64,000 nt of DNA, taken from an uncultured Granulosicoccaceae bacterium. Its GTDB lineage: Bacteria > Pseudomonadota > Gammaproteobacteria > Granulosicoccales > Granulosicoccaceae. The notes below the pieces were generated by a model. That model saw only the letters and a program-made list of their open reading frames with translations, did no database searches and was not told the origin of the DNA. This document shows, piece after piece, positions 9,068 through 17,513 of the stretch (position 1 is the stretch's first letter; each line of letters opens with the position of its first letter). A program made the position numbers and the translations under genes. The stretch lies in contig CALGND010000142.1 in NCBI GenBank assembly GCA_937958675.1, positions 21,316-85,315 on the forward strand, written 5' to 3'.

Positions 9068-9201
9068 ACCTTGTCTACAATGTGACCCCAGTCGCATAGC
9101 GCTAAACCAACAACAACTCGCGCCCCATAGCGTGACCAAAAAACTTTGCAAATCCGGGTTTCTGATTAAAATAAGCCCAAGCCGCATATAAAAACAAAAA
9201 T

Positions 9202-9714
9202 ATGAATAGCGACACACAAACTCCAATTAGCCCTGCCAACTCATTTTCTAGCACCGACTCTTGGGACGGGGTAGAAAAGCGTACAGACCAAAATCGGCGT
9301 CAATATAATTTACTCAGCCTATGGAAAGCCTTTAGCGCCCCTCGCCGCTTTGAAGGTCGCCGGCGCGAAGATCGACGCTTCGCCACTCTTGATCGCTATG
9401 ATTCGGGTTTATGCACCTTGGCGATATTACTAGTTTTGCTGTCAATTACCGATTCGGTTTTCACACTGACTCTGATTGCTCGAGGTGGAACGGAAGCCAA
9501 TCCATTTATGAACTACATGCTGCAACAGGGCATCGGCGTATTTATGATTGTCAAAATGTTGCTCACCGCGATACCAGCCGTGGTGCTGGTGGCAACCCAC
9601 AACTTGGTGTTGTTCAAGCGTATCCGAGCACGCTCAATACTTGCAGCAATGGTTGGCATGTATACAGGCTTAATAGTGTACGAAATTGGCTTGTTGATAA
9701 TTAGCTCAAGCTAA
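9202..9714 (+). CDS. DUF5658-like membrane protein
   Basis: This 170-residue protein has a charged Arg/Asp-rich cytoplasmic N-terminus (about 1-65, with repeated RR and ED pairs). Three hydrophobic segments follow at about 72-94, 108-130 and 145-168. The pattern DSGLCTLAILL followed by GGTEANPFM resembles DUF5658 membrane proteins of unknown function. It stands alone between the amine oxidase gene and a convergent regulator gene and shows no clear functional link to either. Confidence 0.65.
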   Translation: MNSDTQTPISPANSFSSTDSWDGVEKRTDQNRRQYNLLSLWKAFSAPRRFEGRRREDRRFATLDRYDSGLCTLAILLVLLSITDSVFTLTLIARGGTEANPFMNYMLQQGIGVFMIVKMLLTAIPAVVLVATHNLVLFKRIRARSILAAMVGMYTGLIVYEIGLLIISSS

Positions 9715-9733
9715 ATTTTATCCATCACTTATC

Positions 9734-9757
9734 GCTACCTAGCCTGTGCTAAGTAGC
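9734..9757. terminator. stem-loop between convergent genes
   Basis: A 10-base stem with one mismatch (GCTACCTAGC, loop CTGT, GCTAAGTAGC) lies in the 60-base gap between the DUF5658 gene and the convergent AraC regulator gene. No long T-run follows, so it is only a candidate bidirectional terminator. Confidence 0.35.
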
Positions 9758-9774
9758 ACGCGGCATCTGCAATT

Positions 9775-10776
9775 TTAGTTGGTTCGTGACTTCTCTTGCA
9801 TATCACCAAGCAACCCAGCGGCACGCCTTCGCTCATCTCTTGGCGGGATCGAGAACGTATCCCGATAGCATTTAGAAAAATGCGGAGCGGATATAAATCC
9901 GCAAGCCAAAGCAACATCAACGATTGGCATACTGGTTTGCAATAGGAGTTGTCTTGCCCGCTCTAGGCGTAGCTCAAGGTAGTAGCGCGTAGGTACGCAA
10001 TGCAAATAGCGTTGAAACAATCGTTCTAACTGGCGTCGAGACAATGCCACATGGTGAGAGAGCTCATCCAAAGTCATTGGCTCCTCGATATTGGCCTCCA
10101 TCAATGAAACCGCTTCTGCCAATTTAGGCTGACTGGCACCTATACGTTGAGTTAACGGAACACGTTGTCGATCGTTATGATCACGAATCCGTTCGCACAT
10201 ATACTGTTCGGAAATTCGTGTTGCTAATTCCGCACCGTGCTTGCTGCGAATCTCACACAACATCATATCCATCGGCGCAACACCACCGGCGCATGAATAT
10301 CGATTACGATCCATTTCAAATAGTTCTGGGGATATCACTAAGTTAGGATATTCTTCACGCGCGCTCGCCATGTTCTCCCAATGAATAGTGCAACGATAAC
10401 CATTGAGTAGATCAGCTTTTGCAAGAAAATAACTACCAGTACAAATGCCGCCCAATACCATGTCAGCTTTATCTAATTGGCGTAACCATTGAATGCCAAT
10501 ATCGTCTTCAACTCTGTGTATATTGACCCCGCCACAAACAAACACAGCATCAAAACGATCCTCGCAGCCAGCGGCAAGCTGCGCTGCTATTTCGATTCCG
10601 TTGCTGCACGCTACCGGTTGGCCATCACTACTAATCACTTGCCATTGATAGGGCCGCGTTCCAGTCAACTGATTGGCCATGCGCAGCGGTTCCACAGCGG
10701 ATGCAAACGCAATCATGGAAAAATTAGGCACCAGGTAAAAACCGATGCGGACAGGATTTGAGTTGGTACCGATCAC
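9775..10776 (-). CDS. GlxA/GbdR-like AraC-family regulator with DJ-1/PfpI-like sensor domain
   Basis: This transcription factor has an N-terminal amidase-like (DJ-1/PfpI) domain with RIGFYLVPNFSMIAFASAVE and GGICTGSYFLAKADLLNG. A C-terminal AraC double helix-turn-helix follows (LSHHVALSRRQLERLFQRYL and VDVALACGFISAPHFSKCYR). Relatives such as GbdR and CdhR control glycine betaine and carnitine catabolism. Its place between the folate/corrinoid operon and mttB therefore supports a quaternary-amine substrate. I prefer the GTG at 10776 (an AGG lies 7 bases upstream), giving about 333 residues; an in-frame TTG at 10833 would extend it by 19 poorly conserved residues. It probably activates the divergent or adjacent one-carbon genes. 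Confidence 0.9.
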   Translation of the reverse strand: MIGTNSNPVRIGFYLVPNFSMIAFASAVEPLRMANQLTGTRPYQWQVISSDGQPVACSNGIEIAAQLAAGCEDRFDAVFVCGGVNIHRVEDDIGIQWLRQLDKADMVLGGICTGSYFLAKADLLNGYRCTIHWENMASAREEYPNLVISPELFEMDRNRYSCAGGVAPMDMMLCEIRSKHGAELATRISEQYMCERIRDHNDRQRVPLTQRIGASQPKLAEAVSLMEANIEEPMTLDELSHHVALSRRQLERLFQRYLHCVPTRYYLELRLERARQLLLQTSMPIVDVALACGFISAPHFSKCYRDTFSIPPRDERRRAAGLLGDMQEKSRTN

Positions 10777-11063
10777 AGTGAACCTGGCTAGCCAAAATGG
10801 CGCTGATATAGAACTGGCGCAATTGGAACACAATCAGCAGCAATTAGAAATAGGGAGAAGGCTTAGTTCTGTGAATTATTAATCATTACTGCGTAAGGGT
10901 TATTTTTGGCTACCTCATTGTGTTGCATGTGGTCATAAATAGATGCCAATAGATGACATTAATAACCGCAAAAGCTTGCACTCAAGCCAGATATTCAACT
11001 TCGTTGGTGCCAATCTCTCGGGCGGCTGTCACTGCCCGATTGGGCCAAATTCTTAACATGTGC

Positions 11064-12626
11064 TTAGTAGTTGGCGTCCGGAAACGACGCTTTACGCTGA
11101 TCCATAAAAGCAATCAAGGCTTCATCGATTGCGGGATCTATGGCGGGTGCTTGGTAATCGTTCAACAATTTTTTCCAACGCTTGTTAGCACGCTGCGATG
11201 CATCCAACGATCCTTCTGACTCCCATTGCTCATAGCTGTTGTTGTCAGCGATCGTTGAACGATAAAACGCTGATTCAAAATTACCCTGCGTGTGCTCACA
11301 ACCGAGAAAGTGCTGCCCTGGGCCCACTTCTCTTATTGCGCTGAGCCCTTGGCCGTTTTCACTCATGTCAACACCTTTGAGCATCACGCCAATCATGCCG
11401 GCTTGATCAGCATCCATCACAAACTTCTCATAGCCCATGGAAAGCCCGCCTTCCAGCCAACCGGCTGTATGCAGCATAAAGTTAACGCCCGCCATCGCTG
11501 CGGTTTGCAAGGTATTTGCGGCTTCGTATGCAGCCTGTGCATCAGGTAGTTTTGATGCGCATAACCCCCCTCCACTACGAAACGGAACCTTTAAGCGGCG
11601 AGCAAGTTCGGCGGCGACGTACATAACCAAAGATGGCTCAGGAGAACCAAATGTTGGCGCACCCGATTGCATAGAAATAGAGCTAGCAAATGTACCAAAC
11701 ACAACCGGCGCACCGGGGCGTACCAATTGAACAAATGCCATACCCGCTAATGCTTCAGCCAATATTTGCGCTGCAGTACCTGCCACAGTAACTGGTGACA
11801 TAGCACCGGCAAGAATAAACGGCGAAATAATAGTTGCCTGATTATTTCTTGCGTAAACCTTTGCCGCCCCCAACATCGTTTCATCAAACGTCATTGGTGA
11901 GTTAGCATTTATCAGGTTTATCACGACCGTTTTTTCAACGCCAGTCTCAGGATCAATGAAATTTTCCCCAAACAAAAGCTTTGCCATAGCGACCGTGTCT
12001 TCTGCTCTTTCAGGCGCTGTAACCGAACCCATAAAAGGCTTGTCGCTATAACGCATGTGCGCGTACACCATATCGAAATGTCGCTTGTTAACCGGTAAAT
12101 CAACCGGCTCGCAAACTGTACCGCCAGAGTGATGTAATTCAGGAGAGCTGTAAGCTAGCTTTACAAAATTTTGAAAATCTTCAATGGTGGCGTAGCGCCT
12201 GCCCTTGTCTAAGTCCATCACAAACGGTGGGCCATAGGCCGGTACCAACACGGTGTTATCGCCACCAATCACGACATTGTTGGCGGGGTTTCTGGCATGT
12301 TGCACAAATTCAGAAGGCGCAGTATCCATCACTAGCTTGCGACACATGCCACGCGGAAACCTAACTCGCTCACCTTGGACATCAGCACCCGCTGCGCGCC
12401 ACATTTCTAGCGATTCAGGATCATCCCTGAATTCAATACCAATTTCTTCAAGGATAGTGTCGGCGTTTCGCTCGATTGTCGACAAACCTTCTTCATCAAG
12501 CACACTGACATAAGGTATGCCGCGTTTGATGTATGGGTCTCGAGTGACGCTTGCGGCTGCGCGCGCACGCTTGGCATCTCGGCCACCACCGCGACGACCA
12601 CGCCTTGGGCTGGGTTTGGCTGTCAT
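11064..12626 (-). CDS. MttB superfamily corrinoid-dependent methyltransferase, non-pyrrolysine type
   Basis: This 520-residue TIM-barrel protein belongs to the trimethylamine methyltransferase (MttB) superfamily, which demethylates a methylated amine onto a corrinoid protein. The frame is uninterrupted with no in-frame amber codon, so it belongs to the Pyl-free branch. Characterised members of that branch act on quaternary amines such as glycine betaine (MtgB), proline betaine or carnitine. Conserved-looking segments include GTVCEPVDLP near 180, SPFILAGAMSPVTVAGTAAQ near 270 and GGGLCASKLPDAQAAYE near 355. An added basic N-terminus (PRRGRRGGGRDAKRAR, residues about 7-22) precedes the domain. 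The ATG follows GGAG by 8 bases. Glycine betaine is the favoured substrate because of the GbdR-like regulator and BHMT neighbours, but this is inferred. Confidence 0.92.
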   Translation of the reverse strand: MTAKPSPRRGRRGGGRDAKRARAAASVTRDPYIKRGIPYVSVLDEEGLSTIERNADTILEEIGIEFRDDPESLEMWRAAGADVQGERVRFPRGMCRKLVMDTAPSEFVQHARNPANNVVIGGDNTVLVPAYGPPFVMDLDKGRRYATIEDFQNFVKLAYSSPELHHSGGTVCEPVDLPVNKRHFDMVYAHMRYSDKPFMGSVTAPERAEDTVAMAKLLFGENFIDPETGVEKTVVINLINANSPMTFDETMLGAAKVYARNNQATIISPFILAGAMSPVTVAGTAAQILAEALAGMAFVQLVRPGAPVVFGTFASSISMQSGAPTFGSPEPSLVMYVAAELARRLKVPFRSGGGLCASKLPDAQAAYEAANTLQTAAMAGVNFMLHTAGWLEGGLSMGYEKFVMDADQAGMIGVMLKGVDMSENGQGLSAIREVGPGQHFLGCEHTQGNFESAFYRSTIADNNSYEQWESEGSLDASQRANKRWKKLLNDYQAPAIDPAIDEALIAFMDQRKASFPDANY

Positions 12627-12733
12627 AAACAGCTCCTAATTCAGTATAACGATTTAACTAGTAAGCACAGTTTGCACCGGGTGCAGCCTGTAGGGATTGG
12701 ACAGGGCGACTAGCGCATAGCGTGAAGCGACTC

Positions 12734-13312
12734 TTAAGAACCCCAACTGCGGGTTGCATCTACCAATGAGTGGCAGCTGCGCACGAAATTCGCTTGCGCT
12801 TTAGTTTGGATTCTGCGGCGATTATCGCTGCGCACCGTACGTATGGCCAGTTCAGGCTCTAAGCCCATTTCAACCAGAATACGGGCTGATATCATGCCTG
12901 CGCGCCCTAGGCCCGCATAACAGTGTATGACGACCCTTTCACCTATCCGTAAGGCATGACGTATGCGCTCGCCTTCTACAGCCCAAGTATCCTCAAATGC
13001 TTGATTGGGGATATCCATGTCGATGATGGGTAGGTGCTTCCACCAGATTCCAGCGTCGGCGAGCAACTTCGGCATTTCCTCCACACCAAGCATCTTAAGC
13101 TCATGTGGCTCAACCAAGGTGACCACGCCATTAACACCCCATTTTTGGAGCTCTTCAAGGTCGGCCAGCAAATACTTACGTGGCAGCGCCTGACCCAGCT
13201 GGCTTATGCGTGTACCCGGACAGCCCACAAGCCCCATACAACCCACAGACCCAGGCACATTGACCGTGTCGATGGGGTTAGGCTCAGGTGGTTTTCCAAA
13301 TCCGAATAGCAT
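12734..13312 (-). CDS. dual-specificity/tyrosine phosphatase-like protein
   Basis: This 192-residue protein has the cysteine-phosphatase signature HCYAGLGRAG (Cys131, Arg137) and a candidate general acid in IIDMDIP (Asp98 or Asp100), as in atypical dual-specificity phosphatases. The N-terminus (PGSVGCMGLVGCPG) resembles bacterial proteins annotated as protein-tyrosine phosphatase family members. It is divergent from the BHMT-like gene and 107 bases upstream of mttB on the same strand. It may be co-regulated with the methyltransferases, but its substrate (protein, nucleotide or small molecule) is unknown. Confidence 0.8.
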   Translation of the reverse strand: MLFGFGKPPEPNPIDTVNVPGSVGCMGLVGCPGTRISQLGQALPRKYLLADLEELQKWGVNGVVTLVEPHELKMLGVEEMPKLLADAGIWWKHLPIIDMDIPNQAFEDTWAVEGERIRHALRIGERVVIHCYAGLGRAGMISARILVEMGLEPELAIRTVRSDNRRRIQTKAQANFVRSCHSLVDATRSWGS

Positions 13313-13528
13313 GTTGAGTGGTTTATCTGTACCGTATGGTTGCCGACATTCTACCGTAATGCATAAAGTCGGAATTCACTATACTTAATCTGGCGTCCGT
13401 CTCAACGATATATTGAGCACGCTTTAGCGACCCGCGTCTCGCAATCGCCAAACAGGCCTATATATACCGTAGTGGCGCGTTAATTGTAGACCAAAAGAAA
13501 CGGCCTCTCTCCGACCTAATCTAAGAAT

Positions 13529-14581
13529 ATGAATACTAAATTTCAAGACCGACTTGATCAGAATATCCCCCTGCTAGCCGATGGCGCTACCGGCACAAAC
13601 CTTTTTGAAATGGGGCTGCAAACAGGCGATTCCCCCGAACTGTGGAATATCGACCAACCTGAGAAAATATCAGCACTTTACCAGTCGTTTATCGATGCAG
13701 GCTCAGACATTATCCTTACAAACTCGTTTGGTGGCACGCATTACCGCTTAGCCTTGCACAAAGCCGGCGACCGTGTGGATGAGCTCAACCAAGCTGCAGC
13801 AAAGTTAGCACGCAGTTGCGCCGACAATGCTAAACGCGATGTGCTGGTCGCAGGCTCAATGGGCCCCACTGGCGAAATCCTGGAACCCAATGGCCCCGTC
13901 AGTATCGCCCAAGCCCGCGAAGCATTCAGTGAGCAAGCCGCAGCACTAAAAGCTGGCGGCGTGGATATTCTCTGGATCGAGACTATCTCTTCAGCTGAAG
14001 AAATCGAAGCAGCGGTATTGGCCGCCGCTGAACACGATCTTCCAATTGTGTATACGGTGAGTATCGATACCAATGGCCGAACCATGATGGGCTTAACTGC
14101 CGCGGATACCATCAATTGCAGCACAGGCCTCAATACACCTATCTCAGCAATCGGCACTAACTGCGGTGTTGGCGCAGCTGAAGTTGTTGCGGCAATCAAA
14201 AATCTTTCCACTGCCGCAGATAAACTCGACGCGCGCCCAGCCTTAGTGGCTAAAGCAAACTGCGGAATACCGGAATGGGTCGATGGCTCAATTGAATACA
14301 ACGGCACACCAGAACTTATGGCCGAGTACGCTCGCCTTGCCATTGATGCCGGTGCGAATATTATCGGCGGCTGCTGCGGCACAACGCCTGCGCACCTTCG
14401 CTCCATGCGAGATGCGATCGATGCCCACACTGCACAACCAAGCCCCAGCTTAGAAACAATCGAAGCCGCACTAGGTGAAGTATCGGTAGGCGCTAAAGCG
14501 CAATTAGATGGTGACTTAACTGTACAAGGTGGCTCAGCCAGCGGCCGTGGTGCGCGTAAGTCAAGGCGTAAGAGGAGTTAG
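13529..14581 (+). CDS. betaine-homocysteine S-methyltransferase-like enzyme
   Basis: This 350-residue zinc-dependent methyltransferase has a (beta/alpha)8 barrel. The N-terminal LADGATGTNLFEMGL motif and three zinc-ligand cysteines are visible: Cys212 in GTNCGVG and Cys282-Cys283 in GGCCGTTPAH. Family members transfer a methyl group from betaine, S-methylmethionine or methyl-THF analogues to homocysteine. In this island it could give a direct exit of methyl groups to methionine. After the barrel (ending near 300) comes a roughly 50-residue extension that finishes with the basic tail GRGARKSRRKRS, like the tails on three other island enzymes. It is divergent from the phosphatase gene and shares a 216-base promoter region with it. 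No cobalamin riboswitch-like element was recognised there. Confidence 0.9.
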   Translation: MNTKFQDRLDQNIPLLADGATGTNLFEMGLQTGDSPELWNIDQPEKISALYQSFIDAGSDIILTNSFGGTHYRLALHKAGDRVDELNQAAAKLARSCADNAKRDVLVAGSMGPTGEILEPNGPVSIAQAREAFSEQAAALKAGGVDILWIETISSAEEIEAAVLAAAEHDLPIVYTVSIDTNGRTMMGLTAADTINCSTGLNTPISAIGTNCGVGAAEVVAAIKNLSTAADKLDARPALVAKANCGIPEWVDGSIEYNGTPELMAEYARLAIDAGANIIGGCCGTTPAHLRSMRDAIDAHTAQPSPSLETIEAALGEVSVGAKAQLDGDLTVQGGSASGRGARKSRRKRS

Positions 14582-14654
14582 TAGTTTGCTAACTTTCGAC
14601 ACTTTTCTAATAATTTCCCATCTACCAAGTTAAACACTTCTTCTACGATTTAGT

Positions 14655-14680
14655 TAGATCCATGCTCGAACATGGATCTA
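14655..14680. repeat. perfect 10-base inverted repeat downstream of BHMT-like gene
   Basis: TAGATCCATG and CATGGATCTA are separated by six bases, 75 bases after the BHMT-like stop codon. No T-run follows on the plus strand, so it could be an operator or a factor-assisted terminator rather than a classic intrinsic terminator. Confidence 0.45.
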
Positions 14681-14736
14681 TCCCTGAAGCGCCTAGCCAG
14701 CTACGCGGACATAGTAGATGAACCACCAACGGAAGT

Positions 14737-14899
14737 AGGCATTTATCACGCAAATTAGCGGCCCTTTGGGGTAGTCCTGACTCACGGGTCTCGGAGGCAA
14801 GGATGCCGACGCGAAGGCCCATAGATGGAAATGTTTACGCCGTCCCGTGAGTCAGGACTTACCCCAAAAGGGCCACTAAATTGTGCGATGAATGCCGGC
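14737..14899. repeat. long hairpin (MITE/REP-like) element, copy A
   Basis: This is an imperfect palindrome of about 163 bases. The inner arms 14760-14788 and 14844-14874 pair over about 29 bases (GTCCTGACTCACGGG with CCCGTGAGTCAGGAC). The outer arms continue the pairing through GGCATTTATC and GATGAATGCC. The loop region holds GTCTCGGAGGCAAGGATGCC. A second copy with the same core lies at 55582-55748. There is no coding potential. It is probably a non-autonomous mobile or REP-type element, or a structured RNA. Confidence 0.8.
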
Positions 14900-14989
14900 A
14901 ACAGTGCTTGCCCAAAATAGAGCAACGAATTCGCGAATGAACTGCCGGCAGCAATGGATGCTGACAGCGAATGGATTCATTATATGAAA

Positions 14990-15017
14990 TCAATGGCCCA
15001 GATAACCGGGCCACTGA
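14990..15017 (-). terminator. candidate intrinsic terminator of xylanase gene
   Basis: Ten-base arms (TCAGTGGCCC and GGGCCATTGA read on the minus strand) with one non-Watson-Crick pair flank an 8-base loop. They lie immediately downstream of the GH10 stop codon and are followed by a short TTTC tract. Confidence 0.6.
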
Positions 15018-15027
15018 TCAAGCAACT

Positions 15028-17298
15028 TTAGAAATCGCGTAGTACTCGCTGCCATTCATAATAAGCAGACTTAGGCAAATACTTATCAGTGAACATCAAC
15101 GGCTGGAAGTTGGATCTCCACGAGTAACGATCGGTATAGCCCCAACTTTGCAATGCCTTACAGCGCGGTTGGCGTAAGCAGATTTCCATAACTCGTCGAT
15201 AAATTTCGGCTTGCAAGCCATCGTTCTGACCATTAAACATCGCCACATCAAATTCTGTAATGTAGATATCCATACCTAAATTAGCAAAGCGTTCAAAATT
15301 ACGTTCAACGCTATCGTAATCCGAAAAATCATCGCGCAAGTGCATTTGAAATCCGACACCGTCTATTGGTGTGCCAGCCGCAATCTCCTCTTGCACCATT
15401 CTATACATGGCGTCTGATTTAGGATTTATCCACGCAACGTCATAGTCGTTATAGATCATCACCGCATTAGGGTCCTCTTGATCAGCAGTAATAAACGCAT
15501 CACGGACATAATCTTTACCCATACCTTTAAACCAAATCGAATTACGGTAAGAGCCGTCTTCTTCAAATGATTCGTTGACAACATCCCATACTGCCACTCG
15601 ACCGCGATAACGGCTAACCAGCGCTCGGATATGCTCGCGCATAACTTGTTGGGCATTAGACGGGTCCAGTAGTTGCACCCAACCCGGTAGCTGGGCATAC
15701 CAAACTAGAGGATGCCCGTGCAGATCCATGCCATTTTGTTCCGCATAGTTTGCCACTTCGTCAGCATCTTCCCACTTGAACAAGCCACGTTGCGGCTGTA
15801 TCCAGCCCATCTTGTGAGAGTTCTCTGGAGTAACAATGTTAAATTCTTCTGCCGCTATATCGCGATATAGCTGCGAATCAGCCACTTTGCTTGCTTGTAG
15901 TACAGCCGCGTAACCAATCTTAAAGCCACGCCGATCGGCTAGATCACGCAGACGTTCGCCGTTACGGTTAAACGTTGATGGATCAACCACTGACACCGTT
16001 ATTGTGCTCTCAAAGCTTAACGACGAATCGACTGCATCCACAGCGCGAAAACTAGCTTGCGTATCACCTAAGTCACCAAAGTCCGTCAACCAATTTAGAT
16101 TACGCGTGCCATCACCGTTATCGACAAATTCGGAACCCTGCGGAATACTCAAAGCACTTAAATTGGGTACCGTAAAATCCGGATCAACTGGTTGCACGCG
16201 TTGCGTTAAGGTGTCACCTGCTCGTATTGTTGGGTTGCGGATGCCATTGATAACTGGTGGAAAGTTAACAACACGATTGGGATCACGCACCACGTTTATG
16301 CGGATACTTTGATTAGTTCTGATAGAAGAGTTATTCGCATCTATAGTAGAAAACTGAACATAAGTATCACCGACATCGATCGGGTATGGCTGCCAACTAA
16401 ACGTGCGCGTGCCATCACCATTATCTTTAAAACTTGCTCTCTCTGGTAGTGGATCTACCGCCAAGCCTGGGACTGAACCATCATCATCTTTCGCTACAAC
16501 CCGCAACGATAAGGTGTCACCTAAGGTTACGAACTGATCTTGTAAGCCAACAAAAAACGGAGCGCCTTCGACCGCCGATCCCACTGGGTTTATCGGGTTG
16601 CTTGGGATAACAACTGCATTTGGTGATGTGACGGAAAGCTTAACTGTTTCGCCCGAGCGTAAGCTAGGTTCGTTTTCATCGTAAGCTACAAAGTTGATAG
16701 TGAAATCACCGACTTGTTGAGCATTGGGTTGCCAACGAAATTGACGTGTGCCATCTCGGTTGTCATCAAAGCTAGCACCCGCTGGAAGCGAATCAACAAA
16801 TAGTGCCGGTACAACCCCCTCTGGATCAACCGGTGTAACACGAAACGATACAGCTTCACCGACCTGCACTGATCTATCAGATAGGGGTTCAACTCTCGGC
16901 GCTTGGTTACCATTGGACTGACTAGCTTGGCCAGTTGAGTTAACAGTAACGGTTACGCTAACTGAAGAGCGCAAGTTAGGGTCACTTGCGTCAATTGCTT
17001 CAAACGTAATAAGGCGTGACCCAATATCATTCGAGCTAGGAATCCATTTAAAAGTACGCGTACCATTTCGGTTATCAAGAAATGTTGCACCGTCAGGCAT
17101 GTTGCTAACTGTCAATCCAGGCACCACACGCTCAGGGTCACGGGGCACAACGACTACTTCGACGGTACCACCAGCGGACACTACCTGATCAGCAATCGGA
17201 TCAATTACTGGAGGAAGATTAGCGAGCGCAACGGGGCTTAACAACAAGCCACCGGTTAAGCTTAAGGCGTATCCGCATCGTGCGATCTTGTTTGGCAT
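15028..17298 (-). CDS. secreted GH10 endo-1,4-beta-xylanase with four N-terminal Ig-like repeats
   Basis: This 756-residue exported enzyme cleaves xylan backbones. A signal peptide (MPNKIARCGYALSLTGG... ending PVALA) precedes four tandem Ig/cadherin-like modules of about 100 residues. Each carries a recurring turn of the type DNGDGTRTFSW. The GH10 barrel starts near residue 445 with the acid/base Glu576 in WDVVNES and the nucleophile Glu682 in ITEFDVA. It retains HGHPLVWYAQLPGW, a conserved subsite. The ATG at 17298 is chosen because it gives a clean signal peptide; an upstream ATG at 17361 is less likely. The repeats may bind carbohydrate or act as spacers. It stands alone, with no xylose utilisation genes beside it. 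Confidence 0.93.
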   Translation of the reverse strand: MPNKIARCGYALSLTGGLLLSPVALANLPPVIDPIADQVVSAGGTVEVVVVPRDPERVVPGLTVSNMPDGATFLDNRNGTRTFKWIPSSNDIGSRLITFEAIDASDPNLRSSVSVTVTVNSTGQASQSNGNQAPRVEPLSDRSVQVGEAVSFRVTPVDPEGVVPALFVDSLPAGASFDDNRDGTRQFRWQPNAQQVGDFTINFVAYDENEPSLRSGETVKLSVTSPNAVVIPSNPINPVGSAVEGAPFFVGLQDQFVTLGDTLSLRVVAKDDDGSVPGLAVDPLPERASFKDNGDGTRTFSWQPYPIDVGDTYVQFSTIDANNSSIRTNQSIRINVVRDPNRVVNFPPVINGIRNPTIRAGDTLTQRVQPVDPDFTVPNLSALSIPQGSEFVDNGDGTRNLNWLTDFGDLGDTQASFRAVDAVDSSLSFESTITVSVVDPSTFNRNGERLRDLADRRGFKIGYAAVLQASKVADSQLYRDIAAEEFNIVTPENSHKMGWIQPQRGLFKWEDADEVANYAEQNGMDLHGHPLVWYAQLPGWVQLLDPSNAQQVMREHIRALVSRYRGRVAVWDVVNESFEEDGSYRNSIWFKGMGKDYVRDAFITADQEDPNAVMIYNDYDVAWINPKSDAMYRMVQEEIAAGTPIDGVGFQMHLRDDFSDYDSVERNFERFANLGMDIYITEFDVAMFNGQNDGLQAEIYRRVMEICLRQPRCKALQSWGYTDRYSWRSNFQPLMFTDKYLPKSAYYEWQRVLRDF

Positions 17299-17513
17299 TT
17301 TTAAGGTATTACCGTAACGAAAAGCATCTACAAAGCAGGGATTAGGCCGTTTACCTATCAAACGTTACGAAAATGTGTTGTGGTTCACATCAATTGATCA
17401 CTCGATTCGCCGGAAATTCGACACCACTTAGCCCTCTCTTGACGCTCAGCAATCCAACCCCACATTATGTGCATCAGCTACACTTCTTGCTGTTAAGAGC
17501 ATCCAGCCAAAGC

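Larger units (their letters stand above)
14582..15027. other. 446-base intergenic region dominated by structured repeats
   Basis: No gene is supported here. It contains a perfect 10-base inverted repeat (14655-14680), a long palindromic element (14737-14899) described separately, and a terminator-like stem at 14990-15017 next to the xylanase gene end. Confidence 0.8.

Noticed and set aside
11064..12626. Pyrrolysine-containing MttB
   Set aside because: The reading frame is uninterrupted, with no in-frame TAG in the methyltransferase gene, so it belongs to the non-pyrrolysine branch.
13313..13528. Possible cobalamin riboswitch before the BHMT-like gene
   Set aside because: A B12-dependent island makes one plausible, but no B12-box-like sequence or matching fold could be recognised by eye.
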